Assembly: GCA_964344145.1 (NCBI GenBank)
Contig: CAYFME010000004.1
Location: forward strand, 1 to 64,000
Source: JABJOE01 sp964344145
GTDB taxonomy: Bacteria; Patescibacteriota; Patescibacteriia; UBA9934
Direction of reading: 5' to 3'
DNA: 64,000 nt
Made by a program: the position numbers and the translations under genes. Below are positions 16,433-25,678 of this stretch, one piece after another. Below the pieces are notes generated by a model, which saw only the letters and a list, made by a program, of their open reading frames with translations, was not told the DNA's origin and did not search any database. Position 1 is the first letter of the stretch; every line of letters begins with the position of its first letter.

Positions 16433-17548
16433 CTAGACAATGCCCAGATGCGTCTGCCGATGCGTCTGCCATTTCTGATCAACAAACGATCGGAGGTTTT
16501 TGTGAAAGACGTCCACGGAGAACTGCTCGGCATGCTTGCGGATGGCTTGCGGGTCGAACTGTTTGTGATCAAAGCGCATGATCGTGTCCGCCACCTCTTC
16601 CCACTCTTGGCGATCAAAAAACGTTCCCGTTTTTCCTTCTACGACCGTTTCAAGCGCTCCACCTTTGCGATACGCGATCACTGGTCGTCCTGCTGCCATA
16701 CTCTCGACTGGCGTGATGCCGAAATCTTCCTCCTGCGGATGCAGGAAGGCGATGGCATTGGCAAAGAGATGTGCGCGCTGTTCATTTGATACACGTCCGA
16801 GGAATTCAACGTTGCTGCCTGCAGATGCGCGCAGGTCATCCTCGACCGGTCCGGAGCCGAAGACCTTCAGCGGCAAGCCGAGTTTGGTGAACGCATCGAT
16901 CACGAGATCGTAGCGTTTGTAAGCCACCAGTCGACCGCCGATGAGGTAGTACTCTTTTGGTTTGTCGGAGATCGCAAACTGATCGATGTCCACCGGCGGG
17001 AAGATGACCGTACTTTCTCGTTGATAGTAGCGATTAATGCGGCCGGCCACGGTTTGGCTGTTGGCGATGAAGTGGTCCACGCGGTTTGCGGCCGAATGAT
17101 CCCAGGCGCGCAGTCTGGTCAGTAATGGTCGCAGCGCAAACTTGATGGGTGACGGAACTTGTAGCTCCTCCACGTAGCTGTGGGTGTCGCTCCAAAGATA
17201 GCGCGTTGGGGTGTGGCAGTAGCAGATGTGAATGGCGTCCTGCGGCGGGATGATGCCTTTGGAAAAGGCGCTGGTCGAGCTGACGATCACATCAAAGCCG
17301 GAGAGGTCATAGCTCTCGGTGGCCGTTGGCATCAGTGGCAAGAGCCAGCGCGGGGCGGACGTGGAGCCGGGGAGTTTTTGCAAAAACGATGTACGGATGT
17401 CGCGATGACCAAAGGTGCCATCCATGCGTTTTGGGTCGTAGAGCAGGGTGAAGGTTGGGGCATCTGGCCAGATATCCTGCATAGCCTCAAGCACCCGCTC
17501 GGCCCCGCCGGATTGAATGAGATGGTCGTGAATGAGAGCGACTTTCAT
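16433..17548 (-). CDS. Glycosyltransferase family 4
   Basis: GT4 enzyme of 371 aa when started at MKVALIHDHLIQSGGAERVL (17548); the frame is open 30 codons further, but that stretch overlaps the promoter area. The donor-site signature is EEDFGITPVESMAAGRPVIA. An N-terminal GGAERV is typical of sugar transferases of capsule and lipopolysaccharide loci. A TAAGTT box 7 nt above the ATG suggests a leaderless mRNA. It forms a divergent pair with the GC-rich gene at 17726. Confidence 0.88.
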   Translation of the reverse strand: MKVALIHDHLIQSGGAERVLEAMQDIWPDAPTFTLLYDPKRMDGTFGHRDIRTSFLQKLPGSTSAPRWLLPLMPTATESYDLSGFDVIVSSTSAFSKGIIPPQDAIHICYCHTPTRYLWSDTHSYVEELQVPSPIKFALRPLLTRLRAWDHSAANRVDHFIANSQTVAGRINRYYQRESTVIFPPVDIDQFAISDKPKEYYLIGGRLVAYKRYDLVIDAFTKLGLPLKVFGSGPVEDDLRASAGSNVEFLGRVSNEQRAHLFANAIAFLHPQEEDFGITPVESMAAGRPVIAYRKGGALETVVEGKTGTFFDRQEWEEVADTIMRFDHKQFDPQAIRKHAEQFSVDVFHKNLRSFVDQKWQTHRQTHLGIV

Positions 17549-17725
17549 GTGAGAGAACTTAGCAATCATTGACAGAAAGCGCAATAAATGACACTCTGGG
17601 ATGTCGTCAGCCGACGGCCCGCCGCAAGGCGGTTTCACAACAGACGTAAGTCCTGAAGGACATTAGCGACCTGCCCTGCAGTAGCTCGGAGGATTCGTGA
17701 TGTGTCTTGTCAGGCAGGAGAGAAC

Positions 17726-19186
17726 ATGTCTGCGTACGAAAACGCACGACGCGCGCTCGACCGAGCGCTTGCACAGCCGGGGCGTCAGCCCCATGACATC
17801 AACCGCGCCAAGGCCGCCGTGGCCGGAGAGCCGGTCCCGCTCGCACGCGGGGAGGGCTGGTCCGTCCAGACGCCCTGCGCGCGGATCCACGAGGTCGCGC
17901 TCTCGCCCGACGGGCAGATCGCGATCGTGGGTGAGCGTCCGACTTCCCCTGGGGGTCTGGTCAACGACCACCAGCCCGGTGTGTGGACGAGTCACCTGCT
18001 CGACCCGCGCCTGAGCGCGTGGAAGCCGCACCTGGCTCCTGACGACACGCGGGACGATTGCGCGCGCGTGAGGGACGTCGCCAACCTCCAGTGGAGCGGT
18101 GGCGAGGTGTCCTACACCTACATGACTTCCGCTCGGCGTGAAGACGATTGTGCGGCCATCGTGTGGGGCGACTGTTATCACCCCTTGGGCGACGTGCGCA
18201 TCCACAAGATGCACTACGCCGATCCGCGCAACGCCCACCTGCTGGCCGCCGGCCGGCGGGGCCTGCCGTTGCTGTGGAATGACAGCGACGGCCGACCGTG
18301 CATGGCGGTTCGGCTCGACCATAGCGACCGCACGCGCTCGCTCGACCACGCCTACCACGACAGCGAGGGGCTGGTCACGCATCGCTACGACACCCAGTTC
18401 AGTCGCCCCTGGTGCATGGGCGTGGTGGCCGGCATGCCGGTCGTCGACGACTACGAGCCCGGCAAGCTGTACTGGAAGGATCAGACGGGGAAGGATCAGG
18501 CCGCTGACCTCGAGCGTGGTCACGAGATCCTCCCGGGGACGCTCCACGAGCGTGACGGTCAGCCCGCCTGGCTCGAGTACGATCGTGCCAGTGGTCGACT
18601 CACCATCGTCCGTGAGTTCGGTCAGGACCGGGACGAGTACCAGACCGCCTTCCCGGACCTCCGCTACGGCCAGGTTCTCCGCATCGACGACCAGCTCCTG
18701 GCTGTGTGTACGACCGAAGGTACCAGCCAGATCATGGACAACAGGGGTGACTTCAAGACGACCCCCTTCCAGGGCTTCCAGGTCGTGGGCATGGGCATCG
18801 TGGACGAGCAGACGCTCGTGGCGGTGCTCTACGAGCGCGGCAAGGGCCGGCACCTGCTCTTCATCGACCGTGCGACCGGGAAGTTCCTCAACGACCCGGA
18901 AACCTGGCGTGTGGATGGTGAGCGCTGCCACCTCTGGCACGTCGGCAGCCGTCTCGTGTGCTCCTACCGCGACTACCGCGATCGCGAGCAGCGCGACGCT
19001 TCGCCCGCCCGCGACATGATCGCTGTCCTGAGCCGGCCCGAGCACCCCGACCGCTGGTGGGAGGCTCTCGGCCGCGCTCCCGGCCTCGCACGCGTGGAGG
19101 CACCCACGCTCGTCGAGTTCGACGGTCAGGTCTACGGCGCCAAGTACGTCGGCCAGGGCACCATCTCCATCCTCCCGTTCGGCTAG
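17726..19186 (+). CDS. GC-rich orphan protein, possible beta-propeller (486 aa)
   Basis: The largest of the GC-rich genes. The start is the ATG preceded by AGGAGAG; the open frame begins 8 codons earlier. No signal peptide or membrane helix, so cytoplasmic. Several stretches of about 45 residues share a pattern of two short strands, a turn with Asp/Gly and a Trp (for example LLFIDRATGKFL, AWLEYDRASGRLTIV, VALSPDGQIAIVG), as in propeller blades. No catalytic motif recognised. Codons end in C or G far more than in the neighbouring glycosyltransferases. A strong hairpin follows at 19209. Function unknown. Confidence 0.75.
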   Translation: MSAYENARRALDRALAQPGRQPHDINRAKAAVAGEPVPLARGEGWSVQTPCARIHEVALSPDGQIAIVGERPTSPGGLVNDHQPGVWTSHLLDPRLSAWKPHLAPDDTRDDCARVRDVANLQWSGGEVSYTYMTSARREDDCAAIVWGDCYHPLGDVRIHKMHYADPRNAHLLAAGRRGLPLLWNDSDGRPCMAVRLDHSDRTRSLDHAYHDSEGLVTHRYDTQFSRPWCMGVVAGMPVVDDYEPGKLYWKDQTGKDQAADLERGHEILPGTLHERDGQPAWLEYDRASGRLTIVREFGQDRDEYQTAFPDLRYGQVLRIDDQLLAVCTTEGTSQIMDNRGDFKTTPFQGFQVVGMGIVDEQTLVAVLYERGKGRHLLFIDRATGKFLNDPETWRVDGERCHLWHVGSRLVCSYRDYRDREQRDASPARDMIAVLSRPEHPDRWWEALGRAPGLARVEAPTLVEFDGQVYGAKYVGQGTISILPFG

Positions 19187-19208
19187 CCTCGCCTGGTCGT
19201 GAACGTTC

Positions 19209-19239
19209 GACGCCCACCCGGGAACTCCGGGTGGGCGTC
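19209..19239 (+). terminator. Strong hairpin after the 486-aa gene
   Basis: 13-bp perfect stem, GACGCCCACCCGG with its complement, around the 5-nt loop GAACT. There is no T tract. Confidence 0.7.
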
Positions 19240-19250
19240 AGTGCGTCCGG

Positions 19251-19327
19251 GCCTCCCCCTGCCCCTCCATAACTGGAGGGGTGACACGTGGAGTCACTCC
19301 CCCAGCTATGGGGGAGCCGGAGGGGGC
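19251..19327 (+). repeat. Palindromic element family 1 (copy B)
   Basis: 77 bp, starting GCCTCCCCCTGCCCCTCCAT and ending GGAGGGGGC, with two internal hairpins (CCCCTCCA/TGGAGGGG-type and CTCCCCCA/TGGGGGAG-type). It matches the reverse complement of 39132-39208 at all but one position by eye. It lies between a cassette terminator and the stop codon of the convergent sugar transferase gene. Confidence 0.95.
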
Positions 19328-20728
19328 TCAATACGCCCCCTTTCCAAACAGCACAACAAACGGCGTTTTTAGCAGAATCACCAAGTCCAGCCATGGACTC
19401 CAGTTTTCAATGTAATGCATGTCCAGGCGTACCTCTTCGTCAAAGTTCAAATCGGCTCGACCACTGACCTGAGCCATGCCAGTGATGCCTGGTTTGATCG
19501 TGAGTACGCGCTTGTGATCGTCCTTATATTGTTCAACCTCTCCAGGGAGATGCGGTCGCGGGCCGATGAGACTCATCTTGCCAAAGAGCACCATGTAAAA
19601 CTCAGGGATCTCGTCAATTGATAGTTTGCGGATGATCGCACCGATTTTTGTGATGCGCGGATCATGCTCGAGTTTAAATAGCGGTGTACCTTCACGTTCG
19701 TTGCCGTACTTTTTGATGAACTCAGGATCAAAGCGGTACTTGTGCGCGTTTTTGATCATCGAGCGGAACTTGGCATGCTTGTAAATCTTTCCTCCCTGGC
19801 CAACGCGCTTATGGATGAAGAGGATCGGTCCAGGGTTTTCAATGACGATCGCAAGAGCGGTGATGAGTTGAATCGGGGAGGTGAGGATGATCAAAAGAAG
19901 GGAGACGATGATATCAAAGCCGCGTTTGTAGATCGCGCCCCAGCCATCGAGCGGGGTTTTTGGAATCTCAATCACTGGTTGTCCAGCGAGTGTATGAACA
20001 ATAGGATTGGCAGAGCTACCTGGAACGATTTCCGCCGAGTAGAGGAAGCTCAGATGTTCGATGTCGGTAAATGACTTAATCTCTCGCACTTGTTTGCGAT
20101 CAGCATCTCCGTTTGCGAGCAGGATGGTGTCGATGAGATCGCGTTTTTTCCAGGCAAGGATTTTGTCGCGCGTTGATTCGTTAAAATGCGCGACATGGCC
20201 AACGACCGCATAGCCAAGGCGAGGGTAGGTCTCGAAGTATTTGCGTAGTGCCTGACCGGACTTGGTTTTACCGATGATCAGCACGCGCTGCATGCCCACA
20301 CCAAAACGTCGCAGTGATCGCTGGAAGGCACGGATAAGGAGACGCTCAACCATCACAAAGACCACGGCTAAGGCCCAGACGGCAAGGACGATGAACCGCG
20401 AGTCGAACAGTTCTCGAAAAAAGAAGGCGATACCTAGGACAACGGCAATGCCGGCGGAGCAGGCAAGGAGTACGCGCGTTGCCTCAACGGCAAGTCGATG
20501 GGGACGTACGGCATAGAGGCCAGCAAAGGCAAAGATGATCAGCCAGATGATCGCAAAAGGAATGGCAACATCGATGTATTGGTCAAAGGGTAGTTCAAAG
20601 ACGATAGGTCGGATGCTCTGAACGCTCTCGGAGAAACGCAAAGTATAGGCGGCGGTTGCCGCGGCAATCAAGGTGAGGAAATCGAGTGGAACGAGGGCGG
20701 CCGTAAAGAAGAGATTCGCTCGGTTCAT
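19328..20728 (-). CDS. Undecaprenyl-phosphate sugar phosphotransferase (WcaJ/WbaP type)
   Basis: Starts surface polysaccharide synthesis by moving a sugar-1-phosphate onto the lipid carrier. 466 aa: five membrane helices in the first 280 residues with a CoA-binding-like segment between, then the C-terminal bacterial sugar transferase domain (KRGFDIIVSLLLIILTSP; SLIGPRPHLPGEVEQY; KPGITGMAQVSGRADL). TATAAT lies 8 nt above the ATG, so the gene is leaderless. Its stop codon touches the family 1 repeat. It likely supplies the lipid-linked primer for the glycosyltransferases at 14-17.5 kb. Confidence 0.93.
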   Translation of the reverse strand: MNRANLFFTAALVPLDFLTLIAAATAAYTLRFSESVQSIRPIVFELPFDQYIDVAIPFAIIWLIIFAFAGLYAVRPHRLAVEATRVLLACSAGIAVVLGIAFFFRELFDSRFIVLAVWALAVVFVMVERLLIRAFQRSLRRFGVGMQRVLIIGKTKSGQALRKYFETYPRLGYAVVGHVAHFNESTRDKILAWKKRDLIDTILLANGDADRKQVREIKSFTDIEHLSFLYSAEIVPGSSANPIVHTLAGQPVIEIPKTPLDGWGAIYKRGFDIIVSLLLIILTSPIQLITALAIVIENPGPILFIHKRVGQGGKIYKHAKFRSMIKNAHKYRFDPEFIKKYGNEREGTPLFKLEHDPRITKIGAIIRKLSIDEIPEFYMVLFGKMSLIGPRPHLPGEVEQYKDDHKRVLTIKPGITGMAQVSGRADLNFDEEVRLDMHYIENWSPWLDLVILLKTPFVVLFGKGAY

Positions 20729-20759
20729 ATGACCGGATTATACCAGACAAAAGACGAAA

Positions 20760-20781
20760 ACACCCCGCGTCAGCGGAGTGT
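20760..20781 (-). terminator. Terminator of rnpB
   Basis: On the minus strand ACACTCCGC, loop TGAC, GCGGGGTGT, then TTTTCGTCTTTT. Rho-independent. Confidence 0.8.
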
Positions 20782-20788
20782 CTTCGAT

Positions 20789-21372
20789 GTTCGGGAAACG
20801 GATAAGCCGAATTCTGTTGCCTGCCGAGGCAGGTGACAGTCATCTATCTTGCCGACGCATTGCTGCGACGGTCGAGCGAGCTACCAAACTTGCTCTTGCA
20901 CCAGAACGGGTTTACCACGCCACCACGTCACCGTGGGGCGAGATACGTAGCCAGTTGGTGCCGATATGCGAATCCGCTTCTACCGCTTGTTCGCCAAACG
21001 GTCTGTAAATCGTCCAGGTCTCGTCGTCATAGCACCGCTATGACTCCTCGCCCTTGTCGATTTTCGACTCGTTTGTCGTCACAAGCGCCAACGAATCGGA
21101 TTCGCATATCGGCACCTGGATCATCTGATCCTGACCTCGTATCACTTTTCACCTTTTATCTGACCGAAGCCAGATTAGTATTGTCTCTGTGGCACTTTCC
21201 CTGGGTTTATCTCCGCATGCCAAGGAGCGAATAAATCCAGCTCCTCGATTGCTGAGACTATATCCCGGTCGCCGTTAGCGACGTTCTGCTTCCACGGGCA
21301 TTGCTGTCCATGGGGTGTTCGGACTTTCCTCCCAACGCACTGGGCGCTAGGCGACTGTCTCGTATCCCGAAC
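20789..21372 (-). ncRNA. rnpB: RNase P RNA, bacterial class A with large insertion
   Basis: Catalytic RNA that trims tRNA 5' ends. The ends are fixed by helix P1: GTTCGGGA at 21372 pairs with TCCCGAAC at 20789. The P4 strands are recognisable: GAGGAAAGTCCG near the 5' end and ACAGAATTCGGCTTAT near the 3' end, with the GATGACTGTC segment before it. At about 584 nt it is roughly 200 nt longer than typical. A 20-bp inverted repeat (20957-20976 with 21097-21116) closes a separate 160-nt domain placed about where P12 sits. The promoter predicts a start at 21372, in agreement. Confidence 0.93.
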
Positions 21373-21378
21373 GCGCGT

Positions 21379-21407
21379 ATGCTATCACGCAAGCCGGGAA
21401 TTGTCAA
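21379..21407 (-). promoter_or_regulatory. Promoter of rnpB
   Basis: Minus strand TTGACA (21402-21407), 17 nt, TAGCAT (21379-21384). Six nt below the -10 box is the first base of P1. Confidence 0.85.
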
Positions 21408-21441
21408 GGGGATAGGGAGTGGAAAAGGTGTAGATGCAGGC

Positions 21442-21473
21442 GCCCCGCCCAACATGAGAGTGTCGGGCGGGGC
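21442..21473 (-). terminator. Hairpin after the 272-aa gene
   Basis: GCCCCGCCC and GGGCGGGGC, 9-bp perfect stem with a 14-nt loop, 17 nt below the stop codon at 21491. Confidence 0.75.
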
Positions 21474-21490
21474 ACGTTGTACACGATGAG

Positions 21491-22309
21491 TCAGGCGGAA
21501 GCCGACCAGGGCTCCGGGCGCGAGTGCGCCACGCCGGTGTCGCCGGCGGTGTGCGTCAGGCCGCTGGGAGCGGCGCTGGTGCTCTTGCCGAAGCGGCCCG
21601 GCGGGATGCCCAGGCTGGTGTGCAGGTGGCCGGGCACTTCGTCGCAGAAGTGGCGCCAGGTGGGGAAGTCGAGGTTCTCGACGCGGCCGCGGAAGCGAAC
21701 CCAGTAGTCGGCGTTGATCTCGTCCTTGCCGTAGGCCTCCGTCGCACGCGCGATGACGCCGAGCATGCGATCCTGGTCGCCGTTGACGAAGGGCTCGCGC
21801 TGGTCGACCGGGACCAGCTGCCAGGCCTGCTCCGGGCTGTCGAAGCCGTTGGCCGTGGCGAGGCTGCTGAAGAGCGACCAGTCGCCCTTGGCCTCACCGA
21901 GCACCTTCTCGGCGAGCACGCTCTGGCACGCCGCCGCGATGTCGTCCTCGTCGAAGAAGCTGGTGCGCAGGCTGCTGGGCACGGCGACGATGAGGTCGCG
22001 CATGGTCGTGATCTGGCCCGTGTGGACGCGGTCGATGACGATCCAGCGCATCGAGCGGTCGTCGCGGTTGGAGATCTGGGCTGCGACCATGAGCGTCACG
22101 ATGTTCACGATCGGGACGTCGATGGTGCCGGCCAGGCCGGTGGAGACCGTGCGGCTGATCGCCGCGATGTACTCGTCTTCGAGGTCGCCGTCGGCGGCCG
22201 TCACGAGCGCTTCGAGCGCTTCTCGGGTGTCCGCGTCGGGGTCAGCTTCGGCGATGCGGTGATTGAGCAGCATCTTCCAGCGGGGAGTGCGAATGTCAGC
22301 GATGGTCAT
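21491..22309 (-). CDS. GC-rich orphan protein (272 aa)
   Basis: Unrecognised soluble protein starting MTIADIRTPRWKMLLNH, mostly helical and acidic, with a hydrophobic but not membrane-length stretch (IVNIVTLMVAAQI) and a disordered Ser/Thr/Pro-rich last 35 residues. AAGGAG lies 12 nt above the ATG. Strong GC codon bias. It has its own promoter with a long dyad and its own terminator, between rnpB and trpS. No enzyme motif found. Function unknown. Confidence 0.7.
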   Translation of the reverse strand: MTIADIRTPRWKMLLNHRIAEADPDADTREALEALVTAADGDLEDEYIAAISRTVSTGLAGTIDVPIVNIVTLMVAAQISNRDDRSMRWIVIDRVHTGQITTMRDLIVAVPSSLRTSFFDEDDIAAACQSVLAEKVLGEAKGDWSLFSSLATANGFDSPEQAWQLVPVDQREPFVNGDQDRMLGVIARATEAYGKDEINADYWVRFRGRVENLDFPTWRHFCDEVPGHLHTSLGIPPGRFGKSTSAAPSGLTHTAGDTGVAHSRPEPWSASA

Positions 22310-22360
22310 CTTGGGCAGATCTCCTTTTCAGTCTGCGGTGGGGTGTCGAGCGTGTAGCAA

Positions 22361-22398
22361 GACAGCGCGATGCTATCAAGCACCGCGCTGTCTGTCAA
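22361..22398 (-). promoter_or_regulatory. Promoter with 14-bp-arm inverted repeat
   Basis: Minus strand TTGACA (22393-22398), 17 nt, TAGCAT (22370-22375). Between and over them lies an inverted repeat with 14-bp arms, one mismatch and a 4-nt centre (GACAGCGCGATGCT at 22361-22374; partner ending at 22392). It would be the operator of the 272-aa gene or a hairpin at its 5' end. Confidence 0.7.
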
Positions 22399-22418
22399 GG
22401 CCTTGTTAACAGATTGTC

Positions 22419-23399
22419 CTAGAGGGCTACCCCGATCTTCTGTCGAACATCTTCGATTTTTACCTCCGCTACTTTCGCCGCCGCTGCGGTTCCGTTGGCA
22501 ATAATGCGTTTTAGCTCGTCTTTATTGTCCATCAGGGTATCGATTTCTTCTCGAATTGGACGCAGATGCTCCACCAGCCGCTCGGCAACATCGTCCTTGA
22601 GAGCCTTCATACCGTTGCCTTCGTAGCGCGCGGCAAGTTCGTCACCCGGTGCGTACTCAATCAAACTCAAGATCGTGAGTAAGTTGTGCAGCCCAGGGCG
22701 TTCGGCAGAAAAGGCCATACCAGCCTCGGAGTCGGTCACCGCAGATCGGACCTTCTTGGCGATGATGTCCGGATCATCGGTGAGCGAGATGTAGCTTTTA
22801 GCACTTGGCGCACTCTTGCTCATCTTCTTGTGCGGCTCGGTGAGCGACTTGAGGCGCGCGCCGTGCTTTCGGATCATGGGTTCTGGCACCACAAACGTCT
22901 CTCCGAAGTCGCGATTAAAACGCTCAGCAAGGTCGCGTGTGAGCTCAACGTGCTGTTTCTGGTCGTCACCAACGGGAACGCCTTCCGCATCGTAGAGCAA
23001 AATATCAGCGGCCATGAGCATAGGGTAGGTGAAGAGTCCTACCGAGACTTTGTCTTCGCTACTGCCAGATTTGTCTTTGAACTGCGTCATGCGTTTTGCT
23101 TCGCCCATGCGCGCGACCGTCTGCATGATCCATCCGAGCTCAGTGTGCGCTGGGATATGTGATTGCTGAAAGAGCACCGTTTTTTTCGGATCAATGCCGG
23201 CGGCAATGTAGGCAGCGGCTGTGAAGAGGATGTTGTCGTGCAACTGCTCAGGATGATGCTCGGCCGTGATGGCGTGATAGTCAGCGATCATCATGTACAG
23301 ATCGTTCTCACGCTGAAGATCCATGGCCGGCCGCAGAGCGCCAAAGAGGTTACCGATGTGCAGGACGTTGGTTGGTTGGATTCCTGTAAGTACGCGCAT
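22419..23399 (-). CDS. trpS: Tryptophanyl-tRNA synthetase
   Basis: Class Ic synthetase of 326 aa charging tRNA-Trp. The HIGH motif variant is PTNVLHIGNLFGA at residues 9-21 and the KMSKS motif is KKMSKSAPSAK near residue 195. The length is normal for the bacterial enzyme. TATACT lies 9 nt above the ATG (leaderless). Confidence 0.96.
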   Translation of the reverse strand: MRVLTGIQPTNVLHIGNLFGALRPAMDLQRENDLYMMIADYHAITAEHHPEQLHDNILFTAAAYIAAGIDPKKTVLFQQSHIPAHTELGWIMQTVARMGEAKRMTQFKDKSGSSEDKVSVGLFTYPMLMAADILLYDAEGVPVGDDQKQHVELTRDLAERFNRDFGETFVVPEPMIRKHGARLKSLTEPHKKMSKSAPSAKSYISLTDDPDIIAKKVRSAVTDSEAGMAFSAERPGLHNLLTILSLIEYAPGDELAARYEGNGMKALKDDVAERLVEHLRPIREEIDTLMDNKDELKRIIANGTAAAAKVAEVKIEDVRQKIGVAL

Positions 23400-23448
23400 A
23401 GTGTTGAGAGTATACCAAAACCCGCCTCGCGGCGGGAATTGGCGCGAA

Positions 23449-23489
23449 CCACCCCTAGCCCCTCCTTGAAAAGGAGGGGGACCGGAGTG
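23449..23489. repeat. Partial palindromic element related to family 1
   Basis: CCACCCCTAGCCCCTCCTTG with partner AAGGAGGGGG, one hairpin only. It starts within 5 nt of the rnj stop codon. The CCCCTCC/GGAGGGG core is that of family 1, but the second hairpin is missing. Confidence 0.55.
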
Positions 23490-23493
23490 TTTC

Positions 23494-25218
23494 TTAAACC
23501 TCCATCATGACAGGCAAAATCATCGGACGGCGCTCGGTTTTCTTGAAGATAAACTTCCCAAGCTCGTCACGAACCTTCTGCTTGATGTAATCGGGGTCTG
23601 CGGCGGATTTTGGATCACTGTCGACAATAGCCTTCTTTATTACATTCACTGCCATGCCGATCAGTTTTCGGTTTTCTTTCATGTAGATGAAGCCGCGGCT
23701 TACGAGGTCTGGACGACCGATAAGCTTTCCTGTCTTTTTCTCAATCTGGAAGATCGCAACGATCATTCCGTCCTCAGCCATGGCGCGACGATCGCGCAGC
23801 ACAACCTCGGAGACGTCTCCCACACCGAGTCCGTCAACAAAGACGTAATCAGTAGGGACCTTCTCTTTAGTCATCTTGAGGACAGACTTTCCAGTCTTCT
23901 TGTCCTTCCACATGGCAATCACCTGACCGTTGTCAGCCACGAAGACATCTTTTTCTTTCCAGCCCATGGAGTAGGCAACCTCAGCATTCTCACGAAGAAG
24001 GAAGTGGTTTCCTTCAATCGGCATGTAATGCGTTGGCTTAAAGAGCGAAAGCATGAGCTTGATGTCTTCTTTTTTGGCGTGTCCACCAGCGTGCACGTCC
24101 ATGATGTCCTTATGGATCACCTTGGCGCGCTTGCGGTAGAACGTATCTTTCAAACGCTGCACCGAAGCTTCGTTACCCGGAATAACCGAGCTGGAGAACA
24201 CAACGGTGTCAGTTGGTTTGATGCTGATGGATCGGTGGTCGTCGTTGGCAATACGCGAAAGCGCAGCACGCTTCTCACCCTGAGCTCCCGTACAAATGAC
24301 CGTGATCTTCTCGTCAGGGTACTTGTTGACCTGATCAGTCGTGATCATCGTCTTGTCGCTCACATGGATGAATCCAAGTTCACGCGCAATCTCGACGTTT
24401 GTTTTCATCGAGTATCCGTCGAGAGCGACCTTGCGGCCGAGGCGCTCGGAGATCTCAATGATCTGCTTCACACGCGAAAGTAGCGATGCGAAGGTTCCAA
24501 CGATCACACGTCCTTCCGCCTTGTCGATGATGTTGAAGATCTGCTCACCAATCACTTTTTCCGAGGTCTGGTGACCTGGAACGCAGGCGTTGGTAGAGTC
24601 TCCCATCAGCAGGTCAACACCAGCTTCACCAACACGAGCAATCTTATGAAAGTCGGCTGGTTCGGTTCCCACGGGGTGGTAATCGAACTTCCAGTCACCT
24701 GTGTGACAGATCGTTCCCTCAGGGGTCTCGATCACAATACCGGCGGAGTCTGGGATGTTGTGGTTGATGTGGAAGAAGTGGACCTTGAAGGCTCCGAGCT
24801 TCAACTCGTCATCAATCTTAATCTGCTTTAGGTTAATCGCAGGCGTCTTAAAGTCTGTCTGACGCTTTTTGATAATTCCTGCCGCAATAGGGAGTGCATA
24901 GACCGGAGGGTTTCCGATGTTTGGCACCGTGTGTGGAATCGCACCGATGTGGTCGTAGTGACCATGGGTGATAATCACACCGCGGACATTCTTTTCCTTG
25001 CCCTTGAGGTAGGACATGTTTGGAATGATGTAGTCCACGCCGGGCATATCTTCCTCTGGGAACTCAAGTCCCATGTCGATGATNNNNNNNNNNNNNNNNN
25101 NNNNNNNNNNNNNNNNNNNNNNNNNNNNNNNNNNNNNNNNNNNNNNNNNNNNNNNNNNNNNNNNNNNNNNNNNNNNNNNNNNNTTGCTATGCGTCGTCGT
25201 TCGACGTTTCTGAACCAT
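23494..25218 (-). CDS. rnj: Ribonuclease J (interrupted by scaffold gap)
   Basis: Metallo-beta-lactamase/beta-CASP ribonuclease for RNA maturation and decay. Visible: HGHYDHIGAIPH (metal site), HTGDWKFD, GDSTNA, the beta-CASP region, and HVSDKT...GAQGE near the middle; the C-terminal domain is complete. The gap 25084-25183 removes the stretch before IIDMGLEFPEEDMPGVDY. What lies above it, MVQKRRTTTHS, fits the basic N-terminus usual in this family. The gap length of 100 N is arbitrary, so total length is uncertain. Confidence 0.92.
   Translation of the reverse strand: MVQKRRTTTHSXXXXXXXXXXXXXXXXXXXXXXXXXXXXXXXXXXIIDMGLEFPEEDMPGVDYIIPNMSYLKGKEKNVRGVIITHGHYDHIGAIPHTVPNIGNPPVYALPIAAGIIKKRQTDFKTPAINLKQIKIDDELKLGAFKVHFFHINHNIPDSAGIVIETPEGTICHTGDWKFDYHPVGTEPADFHKIARVGEAGVDLLMGDSTNACVPGHQTSEKVIGEQIFNIIDKAEGRVIVGTFASLLSRVKQIIEISERLGRKVALDGYSMKTNVEIARELGFIHVSDKTMITTDQVNKYPDEKITVICTGAQGEKRAALSRIANDDHRSISIKPTDTVVFSSSVIPGNEASVQRLKDTFYRKRAKVIHKDIMDVHAGGHAKKEDIKLMLSLFKPTHYMPIEGNHFLLRENAEVAYSMGWKEKDVFVADNGQVIAMWKDKKTGKSVLKMTKEKVPTDYVFVDGLGVGDVSEVVLRDRRAMAEDGMIVAIFQIEKKTGKLIGRPDLVSRGFIYMKENRKLIGMAVNVIKKAIVDSDPKSAADPDYIKQKVRDELGKFIFKKTERRPMILPVMMEV
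25084..25183. other. Scaffold gap (100 N)
   Basis: Run of exactly 100 N inside rnj; an assembly placeholder, not sequence. Confidence 0.99.
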
Positions 25219-25427
25219 AAAGAAATGGTAAACGTTTATTCTGATGATTTAAATGAACTTAGCGTTCGAATCAGTTGGATACATTCCATCGAGTGAAATG
25301 CATCACAACTAATGCGTTTCCGAGCGATAACATTCAGCGATCCAGTAATCAATTCAAGTGTCGAATCCTAATGATCGTGGAAACGAGATTAGTAACCGAG
25401 CTCAGCTCGGTGTGCTGACCGCCGTCT

Positions 25428-25514
25428 TGGTGCCGAAGAGAGGACTCGAACCTCCACGGGCCGAAGCCCACTACGCCCTGAACGTAGCGCGTCTACCAGT
25501 TCCGCCACTTCGGC
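25428..25514 (-). tRNA. tRNA-Leu(CAG)
   Basis: 87 nt with long variable arm. Acceptor GCCGAAG pairs with CTTCGGC; anticodon loop TTCAGGG gives CAG; T arm GGTTCGAGTCC; CCA encoded. Reads CUG. Confidence 0.95.
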
Positions 25515-25649
25515 GCAAAAACGGCAGTCATCACGGACATGAATACACATGTCATGTTCCTTCGATTATACAAAGAACCGTCTCAAAAAAGGCTTATTCA
25601 CTAGAGTTTTTCCTTAGAAAACGGAATTCACACGTCTATCGAAGGTCGT

Positions 25650-25678
25650 ACTGTAGCACGTTGAGCCTTTTTTGTCAA
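25650..25678 (-). promoter_or_regulatory. Upstream promoter of tRNA-Leu(CAG)
   Basis: Minus strand TTGACA (25673-25678), 17 nt, TACAGT (25650-25655). A second -10-like TATAAT lies nearer the tRNA, at about 25564-25569. The region 25515-25649 would be the 5' leader. Confidence 0.65.

Noticed and set aside
18138..19019. Overlapping 293-codon open frame inside the 486-aa gene
   Set aside because: It has Ser/Thr/Arg-rich low-complexity translation typical of a shifted frame in GC-rich DNA, and no start signal.
25219..25427. Gene between rnj and tRNA-Leu(CAG)
   Set aside because: No frame of useful length with a start signal; only a small ACCGAGC/GCTCGGT hairpin that may end the tRNA transcript.
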